Source of the DNA: Bog-793 sp050013835
GTDB lineage: Bacteria > Actinomycetota > Acidimicrobiia > Acidimicrobiales > Bog-793
Direction: 5' to 3'
DNA: 64,000 nt
NCBI GenBank assembly: GCA_050013835.1
Contig: JBEKEM010000010.1
Location: 68,995-132,994 of the forward strand
How positions within the stretch are numbered: the stretch's first letter is position 1; every line of letters starts with the position of its first letter. Under the pieces are notes generated by a model that saw only the letters and a program-made list of their open reading frames with translations, searched no databases and was not told the DNA's origin. Below are positions 18,512 to 30,408 of the stretch, piece by piece. A program made the position numbers and the translations under genes.

Positions 18512-18515
<4 letters not shown>
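17583..18515 (-). CDS. pyrD: Dihydroorotate dehydrogenase, class I
   Basis: FMN enzyme oxidising dihydroorotate to orotate, 310 aa. Class I is shown by the catalytic cysteine in ELNVSCPN and by NPVMTASGT and the C-terminal FMN phosphate site GAGGVMSGTTAVEFLLAGA. The sequence looks most like class 1B (NAD-linked) enzymes, which normally need the iron-sulfur subunit PyrK, but no pyrK lies in this operon; class 1A use of fumarate or a PyrK elsewhere are alternatives. Start GTG at 18515 overlaps the carB stop as GTGA. Confidence 0.93.
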
Positions 18516-21844
<3,329 letters not shown>

Positions 21845-21872
21845 CAGCGGTTGGTCCCCCGCCTGGCGCTGC

Positions 21873-22985
21873 TCACCGGTCCGACCCCATCAGGCGGCCG
21901 AACTCGGCGAACAGGTAGCGGGCGTCGTGCGGCCCGGGACTCGCCTCCGGGTGGTACTGGACGCTGAAGGCGGGGACGTCCCGGCAGGCGAGCCCCTCCA
22001 CCACCTGGTCGTTGAGGTTGATGTGCGTGATCGTGGCGCCGACGATCGTCTCCGCGGCGACGGCGTAGCCGTGGTTCTGGCTCGTCACCTCGACCGTCCC
22101 CGTCTCGAGCCGCCGCACAGGGTGGTTGGCGCCGTGGTGGCCGAAGGGGAGCTTGTACGTCCGGGCCCCGAGCGCCGCGCCGAGCAGCTGGTGGCCGAGG
22201 CAGACCCCGAAGAGCGGGACCTCGCCGAGCAGCTGCCGCACGACGGCGACGAGGTCGCCGAGGGCTGCCGGGTCGCCGGGCCCGTTCGAGAGGAACACGC
22301 CGTCGGGCCGCCGGGCGAGGACCTCGCCGGCGGAGGTCGCCGCCGGCACGACCTCGACGGAGGCGATGTGCGCGAGCTGGGCGAGGATCGAGCGCTTGAT
22401 CCCGAAGTCGTAGGCGACGACCCGGTACGGCCCGCCGGCGACCTCGTAGCGCTGGGACGTCGTCACCCCGGCGACGAGGTCCTGGCCCTCGGTCCCGGGT
22501 TCGGCGGCCACCGCCGCCAGGAGCTCCTCCCTCCCGGCGGTCCCGAAGGCGCACGGCATCGCCCCCGCCTCGCGCACGTGCCGGGTGAGCCGCCGGGTGT
22601 CGACCCCGGTGAGGCCGCCGATGCCAGCGGCAACGAGGTACGACTCGAGGTCCCCCGAGGCGCGCCAGCTGCTCGGCCTCCCCGGCAGGTCGCGCACGAT
22701 GACCCCGCGGCAGTACGGCCGGCCGGACTCGTCGTCGGCGGGGGTGACGCCGTAGTTGCCGATATGCGGGTAGGTGAAGGCGATCACCTGCCCCGCGTAC
22801 GACGGGTCGGAGATGATCTCCTGGTAGCCCGACATCGCCGTGTTGAAGACGAGCTCGCCGGAGTGCACCGACGATCCGCCGGCGGCCGCCGCGATCGCCT
22901 CGCCCTCGAACGTCGTGCCGTCGGCGAGCACGAGCAGCCCCGGCGGCCGGGGGCGGGTCGGCACGGTAGCGGCCCCGCCGGTCAC
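21873..22985 (-). CDS. carA: Carbamoyl phosphate synthase, small (glutaminase) subunit
   Basis: Glutaminase subunit that hands ammonia to CarB, 370 aa. The N-terminal CPSase domain starts GLLVLADGTTFEGEAI and includes NTAMSGYQEIISDPSYAGQ; the class I amidotransferase domain has the nucleophile elbow FGVCLGHQLL and the His/Glu site VQYHPEASPGP. GTG at 22985 overlaps the pyrC stop (GTGA). Upstream the frame stays open inside pyrC but has no conserved content. Confidence 0.97.
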   Translation of the reverse strand: MTGGAATVPTRPRPPGLLVLADGTTFEGEAIAAAAGGSSVHSGELVFNTAMSGYQEIISDPSYAGQVIAFTYPHIGNYGVTPADDESGRPYCRGVIVRDLPGRPSSWRASGDLESYLVAAGIGGLTGVDTRRLTRHVREAGAMPCAFGTAGREELLAAVAAEPGTEGQDLVAGVTTSQRYEVAGGPYRVVAYDFGIKRSILAQLAHIASVEVVPAATSAGEVLARRPDGVFLSNGPGDPAALGDLVAVVRQLLGEVPLFGVCLGHQLLGAALGARTYKLPFGHHGANHPVRRLETGTVEVTSQNHGYAVAAETIVGATITHINLNDQVVEGLACRDVPAFSVQYHPEASPGPHDARYLFAEFGRLMGSDR

Positions 22986-24328
22986 CGCTGGGCCCTCCCG
23001 TCGACGACGACCGGCTCGCCGGCCAGCACCGTGTGGCGGACCCGGCCCGACAGGCGCATCCCGTGGTACGGCGAGTTCTGCGAGCGGCTCGCCATGGCCC
23101 GGCGGTCGACGGTCCAGGCCGCCGCCGGGTCGAACACGCAGAGGTGGGCGCGGCCCCCCGGCGCGACCGGGCCCCCGTGTCCGAGCGACCGGTCGAGCCC
23201 CGCGAGCGCCGCCGGACGCCACGACATCAGGGCGAACAGCTCGACGACGCCGAGCGGCGCCTCGTCGCCCGGGGCGGCGACGAAGACCTCGTAGACGACG
23301 GCAAGCGCCGTCTCCAGGCCAATCATCCCCGGGGGCGCCTCGGCGAACGGCGCCTGCTTGCGCACGGCGGCGTGCGGGGCGTGGTCCGTCGCGATCACGT
23401 CGATGAGGCCCGCGCGGCAGGCGGCCCGCAACTCCGCCGCGTCGGTGGCGCTGCGCAGCGGCGGAGCGACCTTGTAGACGGGATCGCCCGAGGCGGCGAG
23501 GGCGTCGGTGAGGAGGAGGTGGTGCGGCGTCGCTTCCGCCGTCACCGGCAGGCCCGCCGCCTTCGCCGCCCGCACGAGGCCGACCGAACCGGCGGTCGAC
23601 ACGTGGAGGAAGTGCATCGGCGTGCCGGTCAGCCGCACGAGGGCGACATCCCGGTCGAGCATCGCCTCCTCCGCGGCGGCCGGCTGCCCCGGGATTCCCA
23701 GCCGGCGCGACCAGGTGCCCTCGTGCATCTGGCCGCCGGCGGCGATGGCGTTGTCCTGGCAGTGCTCGGCGAGGATGACGCCGAGCGGGCGGGCGGTCTC
23801 GAGCGCCTGCCGCATCACGACGGCGTCCTGGACGCCGGATCCGTCGTCGGTGAAGAGCCGAACTCCAAGCGCGGCCATCTCGGCAAGGGGCGCCACCCGT
23901 TCCCCGGCGCGCCCCAAGGTGATCGCCCCCGCGACCGCGACGTCGGCGCTGGCACCCCGGCCGAGTTCCAGCACGTGGCGCACGGCCGCTCCCGAGTCGG
24001 TCGCCGGCTCGGTGTTCGGCATCGCGACGACGGCGGTGTAACCGCCGAGCGAGGCCGCGCGCGTCCCGGTCTCGACGGTCTCCGCCTCCTCGCCGCCGGG
24101 TTCGCGCAGGTGCGTGTGGACGTCGACGAGCCCGGGCGCGACGAGACAACCCGACGCGTCGAGAACCGTCGTCCCGAGCGGGAAGTCGACTCCCTCTCCG
24201 ACCGCGGCGATGAGGCCGTCCTCGAGGAACACGTCGCCGCGACGCGCCCCCGCCTGGTCGACGACGGTCCCGCCGCGCACGACGACCCGCCTCGGATGGC
24301 GGTCGTGCGACTCACCGTGCTCAGGCAC
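22982..24328 (-). CDS. pyrC: Dihydroorotase
   Basis: Zinc enzyme cyclising carbamoyl aspartate to dihydroorotate; class I, 448 aa. Metal-binding motif LVDVHTHLREPG near residue 66, AMPNTEPATDS, FTDDGSGVQD, HCQDN and the late site IATDHAPHA are all present, so it should be active on its own. Directly upstream in the operon there is only pyrR, 105 bases away; the pyrB gene usually found between them is absent. Confidence 0.97.
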   Translation of the reverse strand: MPEHGESHDRHPRRVVVRGGTVVDQAGARRGDVFLEDGLIAAVGEGVDFPLGTTVLDASGCLVAPGLVDVHTHLREPGGEEAETVETGTRAASLGGYTAVVAMPNTEPATDSGAAVRHVLELGRGASADVAVAGAITLGRAGERVAPLAEMAALGVRLFTDDGSGVQDAVVMRQALETARPLGVILAEHCQDNAIAAGGQMHEGTWSRRLGIPGQPAAAEEAMLDRDVALVRLTGTPMHFLHVSTAGSVGLVRAAKAAGLPVTAEATPHHLLLTDALAASGDPVYKVAPPLRSATDAAELRAACRAGLIDVIATDHAPHAAVRKQAPFAEAPPGMIGLETALAVVYEVFVAAPGDEAPLGVVELFALMSWRPAALAGLDRSLGHGGPVAPGGRAHLCVFDPAAAWTVDRRAMASRSQNSPYHGMRLSGRVRHTVLAGEPVVVDGRAQR

Positions 24329-24433
24329 CGCGCCTCCTTCGACGGGTCCCGCGCGCCCCGAATACGGTCACGGCGGTGACGCCGTGCACGCGTGGCCGGG
24401 CCGGTGCCGGCGGTTGCGCGCGGGACACGCCGA

Positions 24434-25003
24434 CTACGCCTCGACGAGATCGCCGATGGCGACCCCGTCCTCGCTCACCTCGACCATCTCGCCGTGGCGG
24501 GTCGGGAGGTTCTTGCCGACATAGTCCGGCCGGATCGGCAACTCCCGGTGGCCGCGGTCCACCATCACCGCCAGCTGCACCGCCCGCGCCCGCCCGCGGT
24601 CCGTCAGGGCGTCGAGGGCGGCACGCACCGTCCTGCCGGTATAGAGCACGTCGTCGACGAGCACGACGATGCGGCCGGTGAGGTCGACCGGGATCTCCGT
24701 CGCCCCGCGCGCGACGGCCGGGCGGCTGTCGGCGTCGTCACGATGCGACGCGACGTCGAGCCGGCCGAGCGGGACGGTCGTGCCGTCGATCGCCGCGATC
24801 TCGGCGACGAGGCGCCCGGCGAGGGGGACTCCCCCGGTCCGCAGCCCGACGATGACGATCCCCTCGGCACCGTGGTTGCGTTCGAGGATCTCGTGGGCGA
24901 TCCGCACGAGGGCGCGACGCAAGTCGTTCGCATCCATCACATGTGAGCGGGGGATGAAGACACGCCCGTCCGAGCGTGCCAACCGCCGCTCTCGCTCGGC
25001 CAC
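24434..25003 (-). CDS. pyrR: PyrR bifunctional pyrimidine regulator / uracil phosphoribosyltransferase
   Basis: RNA-binding regulator of pyrimidine genes with uracil phosphoribosyltransferase activity, 189 aa. The PRPP loop reads VVLVDDVLYTGRTVRAALDAL; DANDLRRALVRIAHEIL is the usual N-terminal helix and RPDYVGKNLPT the C-terminal signature. GTG at 25003 is chosen since GGGGAG lies four to five bases upstream. It is the first gene of the pyr operon; no clear antiterminator/terminator pair is visible in the short region upstream, so control may be translational as in mycobacteria. Confidence 0.95.
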   Translation of the reverse strand: MAERERRLARSDGRVFIPRSHVMDANDLRRALVRIAHEILERNHGAEGIVIVGLRTGGVPLAGRLVAEIAAIDGTTVPLGRLDVASHRDDADSRPAVARGATEIPVDLTGRIVVLVDDVLYTGRTVRAALDALTDRGRARAVQLAVMVDRGHRELPIRPDYVGKNLPTRHGEMVEVSEDGVAIGDLVEA

Positions 25004-25149
25004 CGCTCTCCCCGTCGTCCGTCCGGGCCTCACGGGACCCGCTTCACGTCCGCCCAAGGATGCCACTTTTCGCGGGCGGCGGTGGGACTGCCGGTGAACT
25101 CGCCACCTTCCGGGACGACGCGGTCGTGCCGTCCTGCCAGACTTGGGAC

Positions 25150-25548
25150 GTGGCCGAGTGGGTCTACTTCATCTTCCCCCCCCGGGACGACTTCGCCGAA
25201 TCCCTCACGGCCGAGGAGCAGGCGGCCTGGGAGGCCCACTTCCGCCGCCTGCAACGACTGCTTGCCGACGGCACGCTCATCCTGGCGGGACCGACCCTCG
25301 GGCGGGTCAACACCGGCCTGGTGATCTTCGAGGCGCCCGACGAGCCTGCCGCCCGCAGGGTCATGGAGGGCGATCCGACGATCAGCGGCGGCTTCGCCCG
25401 CGGAGAGCTCCGCCCGTTCCGGGTCTCGCTCCTACGGGGTGGGGGCCCCGGTCCCGGACGACCCCCCGACGGCAAAGGGCACCCGCCGGAGGTGACGGTC
25501 GGGACCGCCCGCCGTCACGCCCCCGTCCCGCCGGAGAACGGGCCGTAG
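25150..25548 (+). CDS. YciI-like protein (YCII domain)
   Basis: A small cytosolic protein of about 132 aa with the ferredoxin-like YCII fold: WVYFIFPPRDDFAESLT at the start, the conserved region HFRRLQRLLADGTLILAGP, and the C-terminal DPTISGGFARGELRPF where the family's Asp/His pair usually sits. The His at HFRRL and the Asp in EGDPTI are likely the family's catalytic-like residues. Function is unknown in general; some relatives are dehalogenase-like. GTG at 25150 is chosen from the domain boundary; the frame is open upstream to 24976. It overlaps the DUF5666 gene tail to tail by 34 bases. Confidence 0.72.
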   Translation: MAEWVYFIFPPRDDFAESLTAEEQAAWEAHFRRLQRLLADGTLILAGPTLGRVNTGLVIFEAPDEPAARRVMEGDPTISGGFARGELRPFRVSLLRGGGPGPGRPPDGKGHPPEVTVGTARRHAPVPPENGP

Positions 25549-26126
25549 AAGCCCGAGCCCGCCGGGAGCACGACGACCTGGGCCGCCTTGATCGTCGATC
25601 CGCTCTCGGTGCCGATCACGGCGACCGTGTCGCCATCGGCGATCGCCCCTGCGGACGCCGAGGTCGAACCCTCGCGGAACGTGGTCGACGACTGCTCCTT
25701 CACCGTCAGCTTCTCGCCGGCCCGGGTCGTCATGGTGAACCCGGACCTGGCGACGCTCTCGACGGTGCCGAGCACCGCGCCGCCGAAGCCGAACCCGCCT
25801 CGGAAGCCACCGCCGCCGTAGCCGGAGCGGCCGGGGAAGGCCGGCGCGACGCGACCCGGCGCCGTGGTGCCGAGAGCGGTCCGCACCCCCGTCGGCGACG
25901 TGGTCGTCGCGAGGGCGACCGACAGCCCGACGACGGCGCAGGCCAGAGCGCCGGCCACCACCCATCCGGCCGCTCGGCCGGTGAGGGGGCGGCCGGGCCT
26001 GCGGAGATCCGCCGGACCCGCGGGCGGCGGAAAGGAATCCGGCTGGCCGGGCCAACCGCCCGCGACTTGGCCCATTCCGTCCGGCGTGACTGGCTTCCCA
26101 GGTGAGGGTTGTTCGTGCTCGACCAT
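25515..26126 (-). CDS. Membrane-anchored protein with DUF5666 domain
   Basis: 203 aa. A proline-rich cytoplasmic head (residues 1-50), one membrane segment (about 52-72, AAGWVVAGALACAVVGLSVAL), a glycine-rich linker (GYGGGGFRGGFGFGG) and an extracellular OB-like DUF5666 domain (about 118-190) with the repeated pattern VLGTVESVARSGFTMTTRAG and DGDTVAVIGT. ATG at 26126 has AGGAGG about 12 bases upstream. Role unknown; such proteins often sit near two-component or surface proteins. It has no operon partner here. Confidence 0.7.
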   Translation of the reverse strand: MVEHEQPSPGKPVTPDGMGQVAGGWPGQPDSFPPPAGPADLRRPGRPLTGRAAGWVVAGALACAVVGLSVALATTTSPTGVRTALGTTAPGRVAPAFPGRSGYGGGGFRGGFGFGGAVLGTVESVARSGFTMTTRAGEKLTVKEQSSTTFREGSTSASAGAIADGDTVAVIGTESGSTIKAAQVVVLPAGSGFYGPFSGGTGA

Positions 26127-26689
26127 CTCGAAATGACCCTCCTACGACGAGTTGCTCCCCAGAGCATGCCCTCGATTCCTGGGAATTCCCTGTTGACCTC
26201 CGGTGAGATCGGAGATTTGCGCCGTCCGGCCGGGTTCAGCCGGCGGACCATCACCGGCCGATGCGCGAATTGGAGGCAGCCCCCAGGAGCCCGCTCCGCG
26301 AACTCTTTCGCCAGGGTCTCCGCGACGATGACCGGCCCCCTCAAGGCTTCCTCCGTGGGCGGCTTTCGGCCGGCCTTGACCGGGCCTCCTTCGGTAGAGG
26401 GCTGGACACCGGGCCGACCACCATGCAGTTTGCGGGGCGGATTCAGGACGGCGCGCGGTCCAATGGAAAAGAACCTCCTCGGACCACGGTGCCACCGCCG
26501 CGCCACCGCTTCACAAGGGCTTCTTCGCCCACAGCGGAAACGTGGGCAAAGGGAAAGGCAAGGACAGGACTCAAAGGACCCACTCCCTGCCAACTTCAGC
26601 TCTAGCGCGCCGGTCGCTTGCGGCAAGACCTGGGTTGGGCCGGACAATCTACGGTCGGGGCCAGAACCTACGGAGACAGGAGTCGCGAA
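26127..26689. other. 563-base region without a supportable gene
   Basis: Lies between the DUF5666 gene and the glycosyltransferase. Open frames cross it on both strands, and the minus frame around 26150-26450 reads somewhat protein-like, but nothing is recognisable. A perfect hairpin GCCCAC / GTGGGC with a nine-base loop sits at 26527-26547. The composition differs from the surrounding housekeeping genes. It may be a gene remnant at the edge of the accessory block. Confidence 0.4.
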
Positions 26690-27937
26690 ATGCGTGTGTT
26701 GTTGTCGACGTATGGGGGGCGCGGCGACGTCGAACCGCTGGTGGGACTCGCGGTGCGGTTGCGCGAACGTGGCGTGGAGGTGCGGCTCTGCGCGCCGCCG
26801 GACTTCTCCGGCGTAGACCATTGCGCGGAACGGCTGGCCGAGGTCGGCGTGCCCCTGGTGCCAGCCGGCCCCCCGGTGCGCCCTCTGGTGCAGGCAGCGG
26901 CGCGGCCGTCGCCGGCCGACCTGCCCCGGATCGCGGCCGAGGTGATGGCCGCCCAGTTCGACACCCTCGCCGCGGAAGCCGAAGGATTCGATGCGTTGCT
27001 GGCGACCGGTCTGCTGCCGGCCGCAGCGAGCGCTCGGTCGGTGACCGAAAAGCTCGGCATTCGCTACGTTTACGCGGCCTACTGTCCGATCTTCCTGCCC
27101 TCGCCGCACCACGCGCCGACTCTGTTCCCCGGTCGACCCTTCCCCCCGGACGTGACCGACAACCGGGTGCTGTGGGACCTGCAAGCCCAGATCGCGAACG
27201 AGCTTTTCGGCGGGGCGCTCAATACCCGCCGGGCGTCGATCGGCCTTCCAGCCGTGGACAACGTCTACGAGTACGGCTTTACCAACCACCCCTGGCTGGC
27301 GGCGGACCCGACCCTGGGCCCGTGGCGGGAGCCAGCGTTTATCGACGTCGCGCAAACGGGAGCGTGGATCTTCCCGGACAAGCGCCCACTCCCGGTCGAG
27401 TTGGTGGCGTTCCTGGAAGCCGGAACACCACCGGTGTACGTGGGATTCGGAAGTATGCGCACCCCGAAGGACATCGCCCGGATGGCCATCGAGGCGATCC
27501 GTGCGCAGGGCTGCCGCGCTGTCGTTGCCCGCGGCTGGGCCGACCTGACCCTGATCGACGACCGCGACGACTGCTTCGCTGTCGGCGAAGTCAACCAGCA
27601 GGCACTGTTCACCCGGGTGGCCGCCGTCGTCCACCACGGTGGCGCAGGGACGACGACGACGGCCGCCAGAGCCGGGGCGCCGCAGGTAGTGGTGCCCCAG
27701 ATGGCGGACCAGCCATACTGGGCGGGCCGGGTGGCCGACCTGGGCATCGGCGCGGCACACGACGGCCCGACTCCGACCGCCGAGTCCCTGTCAGCCGCGC
27801 TCAGGACGGCCCTAGCCCCCGAGACCCGCCAACGAGCAATCGCCGTGGCCGGCGCGATCCGCACCGACGGAGCGACGGTGGCCGCGAAGCTGCTGCTCGA
27901 AGCGAACAGCCAAGAAGAACCACCAGCGTCCGCGTGA
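26690..27937 (+). CDS. GT1 family glycosyltransferase (glycopeptide/macrolide type)
   Basis: UDP- or TDP-sugar dependent glycosyltransferase with GT-B fold, 415 aa, the length of vancomycin-type GtfE/GtfB enzymes. N-terminal acceptor domain starts MRVLLSTYGGRGDVEPLVGL; the C-terminal donor domain carries the family signature VVHHGGAGTTTTAARAGAPQ followed by VVPQMADQPYWAGRVADLG. ATG at 26690 is supported by AGGAG seven bases upstream. No polyketide or peptide synthase genes lie near, so it more likely glycosylates a lipid or inactivates a foreign compound. It stands alone in the accessory block, probably acquired. Confidence 0.9.
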   Translation: MRVLLSTYGGRGDVEPLVGLAVRLRERGVEVRLCAPPDFSGVDHCAERLAEVGVPLVPAGPPVRPLVQAAARPSPADLPRIAAEVMAAQFDTLAAEAEGFDALLATGLLPAAASARSVTEKLGIRYVYAAYCPIFLPSPHHAPTLFPGRPFPPDVTDNRVLWDLQAQIANELFGGALNTRRASIGLPAVDNVYEYGFTNHPWLAADPTLGPWREPAFIDVAQTGAWIFPDKRPLPVELVAFLEAGTPPVYVGFGSMRTPKDIARMAIEAIRAQGCRAVVARGWADLTLIDDRDDCFAVGEVNQQALFTRVAAVVHHGGAGTTTTAARAGAPQVVVPQMADQPYWAGRVADLGIGAAHDGPTPTAESLSAALRTALAPETRQRAIAVAGAIRTDGATVAAKLLLEANSQEEPPASA

Positions 27938-28238
27938 ATCACGTCGGATCGTCGTGCCACCGAGTGTGCCTGCGACTACCGCACGGCATGTGCCGATGCC
28001 GGGCGGGTTCTGGGTATCCCAGATCGCCGGGTAGGTGCGGGAGTACGGTACGGCACTTCTGCAACACGTCTGACCACTTAGCGGTCGCGCGTTATCGGCG
28101 ACCCTTGTCATCTTCGATCGCCGAATCGGTCGCGGCCAGCCCACCGGCTAGGGCACTCTTGGCGGAACGTTCTGTGGTCTCAGACCCTGTGTGGGGAAGC
28201 TCATCACCAAGTCGTCTCCTGCAACGAAGGGGATACCT

Positions 28239-28257
28239 GCCGTACGTTGGGTACGGC
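28239..28257. promoter_or_regulatory. Perfect 7-bp inverted repeat, 5-base loop
   Basis: GCCGTAC (28239-28245), GTTGG, GTACGGC (28251-28257). It may be a hairpin in the exchanger's leader or the 3' end of an upstream transcript; no T-run follows. Confidence 0.35.
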
Positions 28258-28328
28258 TGGCGCGGCGCCGACGGATTGATCTGCGCTTGTTGCTTGGGCT
28301 GATAGCAGGATGCTTGCAAGTCATCTAA

Positions 28329-28353
28329 CTGCGTATTGCCAACGGATACGCAG
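28329..28353. promoter_or_regulatory. Candidate operator upstream of the cation exchanger
   Basis: CTGCGTAT (28329-28336) and ATACGCAG (28346-28353) are perfect 8-base arms with a nine-base spacer, centred about 87 bases before the exchanger start. The geometry suits a dimeric helix-turn-helix regulator. No cognate regulator is next to it. Confidence 0.45.
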
Positions 28354-28427
28354 TCGTGTTGAGACGCGCCGACATCTTCGTTCAATGATCATTGTGGGAC
28401 TGCCACCGAGTCGGCCATGATGACGAT

Positions 28428-29477
28428 ATGTCGTCCGGGTCCGTGTTCGTAGAGCTCGTCGTGTTCGTTGCCGCGTCCGCGGCCACCTGGGCCGCCGGTG
28501 TCGAACTTTCGAAATCAACAGATGAACTTGATCGGCGGCTCGGAATTGGAGACGCGCTCGGTGGAATGGTGCTGCTTGCCATCGCCGGAAGCTTGCCGGA
28601 GTTGGCGATCACCATCTCAGCGGCGGAGTCGGGGCACCTCGGCTTGGCGGCCGGAAACCTCATCGGCGGCATAGCCACGGCAACGATGGTGCTCGTCGTG
28701 TGTGATCTCTTTGCCGCCAGACCGCTGACGTATCTCGTCGGGTCGCTCGTGCCAGTTCTCGAAGGCTTGCTTGTGGTGGTCACGGTGTCGGTCGTGCTTA
28801 TGGGCGCTTTGCTGCCGGCGTCAGTGAAAATCGCTGGGCGACTCAGCCCAGCGTCACTTGTGGTCGTGGTCTTCTGGATCGGCGGAGTGTGGGTGCTGAA
28901 TCGGACGCGGTCGCATCCAAAGTGGGAAGTGATGATGGCGGGCAGTCAGCCCGGGCGACCTCATCGTCGCGTGCGCCATCCGGTCGCCGACGCTGCGCGT
29001 GCAAAGCATTCGACCATGCGCGTTGTAACCCTGTTCGGTATCTCATCGGCGGTGACTCTGTTGGCCGGCGTAGCTCTCGAAATCAGCGGTAATGACTTGG
29101 CAAACCGCGCCGGAATTAATGGAGTCGTCTTTGGTGCAACCGTGCTGGCGATAGCAACGGCGCTACCGGAGATAAGTTCGGGCATCGAAGCCGTGCGCCT
29201 GGGTGACCATCAACTCGCGATTGGTGATGTATTTGGTGGCAATGCGTTTCAACTATGTCTGTTCCTGGTAGCAGACCTAGTGGCGGCGAAACCCGTCCTG
29301 CCGACAGCAGGAGCGGCGAATGGATGGTTGGCTGGACTTGGCTTGGTGTTGACAGCGGTGTACGTCGGCGGTGTCATCGTTCGTCCTTCGCGACCCCATC
29401 GGCTGGGACCGGATTCGTGCTTGGCAATTCTGATCTACGCCGTGGGAATCGTCGGGCTCCTCCACATTGCCAAGTGA
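28428..29477 (+). CDS. Calcium/cation antiporter (CaCA family, YrbG-like)
   Basis: A 349-aa membrane protein with about ten hydrophobic segments and the two inverted alpha-repeats of Na+/Ca2+ exchangers: first repeat GIGDALGGMVLLAIAGSLPE with LAAGNLIGG, second NGVVFGATVLAIATALPEIS with AIGDVFGGNAFQ. The acidic residues in the two S-L-P-E / A-L-P-E motifs are the usual cation ligands. A central hydrophilic loop (about 165-200) separates the halves. ATG at 28428 is chosen; it fits the first membrane segment. It would extrude Ca2+ or other cations against Na+ or H+. Lone gene in the accessory block. Confidence 0.88.
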   Translation: MSSGSVFVELVVFVAASAATWAAGVELSKSTDELDRRLGIGDALGGMVLLAIAGSLPELAITISAAESGHLGLAAGNLIGGIATATMVLVVCDLFAARPLTYLVGSLVPVLEGLLVVVTVSVVLMGALLPASVKIAGRLSPASLVVVVFWIGGVWVLNRTRSHPKWEVMMAGSQPGRPHRRVRHPVADAARAKHSTMRVVTLFGISSAVTLLAGVALEISGNDLANRAGINGVVFGATVLAIATALPEISSGIEAVRLGDHQLAIGDVFGGNAFQLCLFLVADLVAAKPVLPTAGAANGWLAGLGLVLTAVYVGGVIVRPSRPHRLGPDSCLAILIYAVGIVGLLHIAK

Positions 29478-29547
29478 CCGTCGCTGCGTCGTTGGAGGGC
29501 GGATCGGGCGCACGTTTGCGGCAACATGAACGGTCGTGCTTCCCACG

Positions 29548-29567
29548 CGCATCCCATAATGTTCAGC
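29548..29567 (+). repeat. Imperfect direct repeat, copy 1 (pairs with 30133-30152)
   Basis: CGCATCCCATAATGTTCAGC; 16 of 20 bases match the second copy and all four differences are transitions. The two copies flank the SnoaL-like gene. Could be decayed recombination ends or chance. Confidence 0.35.
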
Positions 29568-29686
29568 TAAGTCGCTGCTCTGCATCCTGAGCGCCGGCTG
29601 GCGGGCATTGACCCGCAACGGCACGCTGGTGACACTATTCGTGCCGGCATAACAGTGGACAAGAGACTTGAGAGGGGCGTTTCCCC

Positions 29687-30046
29687 ATGAGCAACGAAAT
29701 GAAAGCAACAGAGCCGGAGGATGTAACCCGGCTCGTCGCCGAACGTCTCAATGCCGGCGACGCGGCCGGCGTGGCCGCGTTCTACGAGCCGCGAGCCGTC
29801 TTGGCCTACCCGGTCAACCAACCAACCTCGGGCCGAGAGGCCATTCAGGCGATCTACCAGCAGATGGTCGACGCAGGAGTGAAGTTTGGCTTGGAAGCTC
29901 CCCTGCCAACCGTAAGGTTCGAGAACCTGGCGCTGACCTCCACGCGCTCGGCCGACAACACCGGAGTTCGGGTGCAGGTATTGCGCCAACAACCCGACGG
30001 CTCCTGGCTGCGGATTATCGATCGCCCTGAGGTTCCCCAGCCCTAG
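29687..30046 (+). CDS. SnoaL-like / NTF2-fold small protein
   Basis: A 119-aa cytosolic protein with the cone-shaped NTF2 fold typical of SnoaL-like domains: N-terminal helix VTRLVAERLNAGDAAGVAAF, then YEPRAVLAYPVNQPTSGREAIQ and C-terminal strands RVQVLRQQPDGSWLRIIDRP. Such proteins are isomerases, hydrolases or simply ligand binders; no catalytic set can be assigned. ATG at 29687 has AGGGG about ten bases upstream. Flanked by imperfect direct repeats. Confidence 0.8.
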   Translation: MSNEMKATEPEDVTRLVAERLNAGDAAGVAAFYEPRAVLAYPVNQPTSGREAIQAIYQQMVDAGVKFGLEAPLPTVRFENLALTSTRSADNTGVRVQVLRQQPDGSWLRIIDRPEVPQP

Positions 30047-30408
30047 AGGCAGCGCCACCCCAAAGGCTGTCTCATGACTCCGGGCTGGTCCAAAGCGTGA
30101 CTGACGCCTATCGCCTGTTCGGGTGCCCGTGTCGCGTCCCATAACATTCGGCGGGACCTGTATTCAGACTGCCCCCGACGGCCGGTTAGGTCCTGGCCCA
30201 CGACTCGAGCCGCCAGTCGGAGATCGTGGACATCGGTTCTCCCACGCGAACCCCCAAGCCCAGGAAGTGGCGACATCAAGAACTTGTCGCAGACCCGTTC
30301 GACCCGCACCCCGAGACTCGTCCGGCCCGTCCCGGACGTGGGCGCCCGACGAGACCGCGGCCGGTTCGCCGACGGAATCCGAACCGCGCGTCGGCGGCAC
30401 CGGACGCG
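30047..30408. other. 360-base region between SnoaL-like gene and arsR
   Basis: Contains the second copy of the imperfect direct repeat and otherwise only short, unconvincing open frames. It is the 3' junction of arsR and of the SnoaL-like gene (convergent). No terminator-like hairpin with a T-run is seen. Confidence 0.4.
30133..30152 (+). repeat. Imperfect direct repeat, copy 2
   Basis: CGCGTCCCATAACATTCGGC; partner of 29548-29567, with 16 of 20 bases identical. Confidence 0.35.

Larger units (their letters stand above)
27938..28427. other. 490-base region with two strong inverted repeats
   Basis: No recognisable gene. It is visibly less GC-rich than the housekeeping parts. Holds GCCGTAC / GTACGGC with a five-base loop (28239-28257) and CTGCGTAT / ATACGCAG with a nine-base spacer (28329-28353), both upstream of the cation exchanger. 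Confidence 0.45.

Noticed and set aside
24976..25149. N-terminal extension of the YciI-like protein
   Set aside because: The extra 58 residues are not domain-like and overlap the pyrR start region.
25730..27760. A 676-codon minus-strand frame
   Set aside because: It runs antisense through the glycosyltransferase and out of frame through the DUF5666 gene; no conserved domain.
26542..28302. A 586-codon plus-strand frame
   Set aside because: Shadow of the glycosyltransferase in another frame with no domain content.
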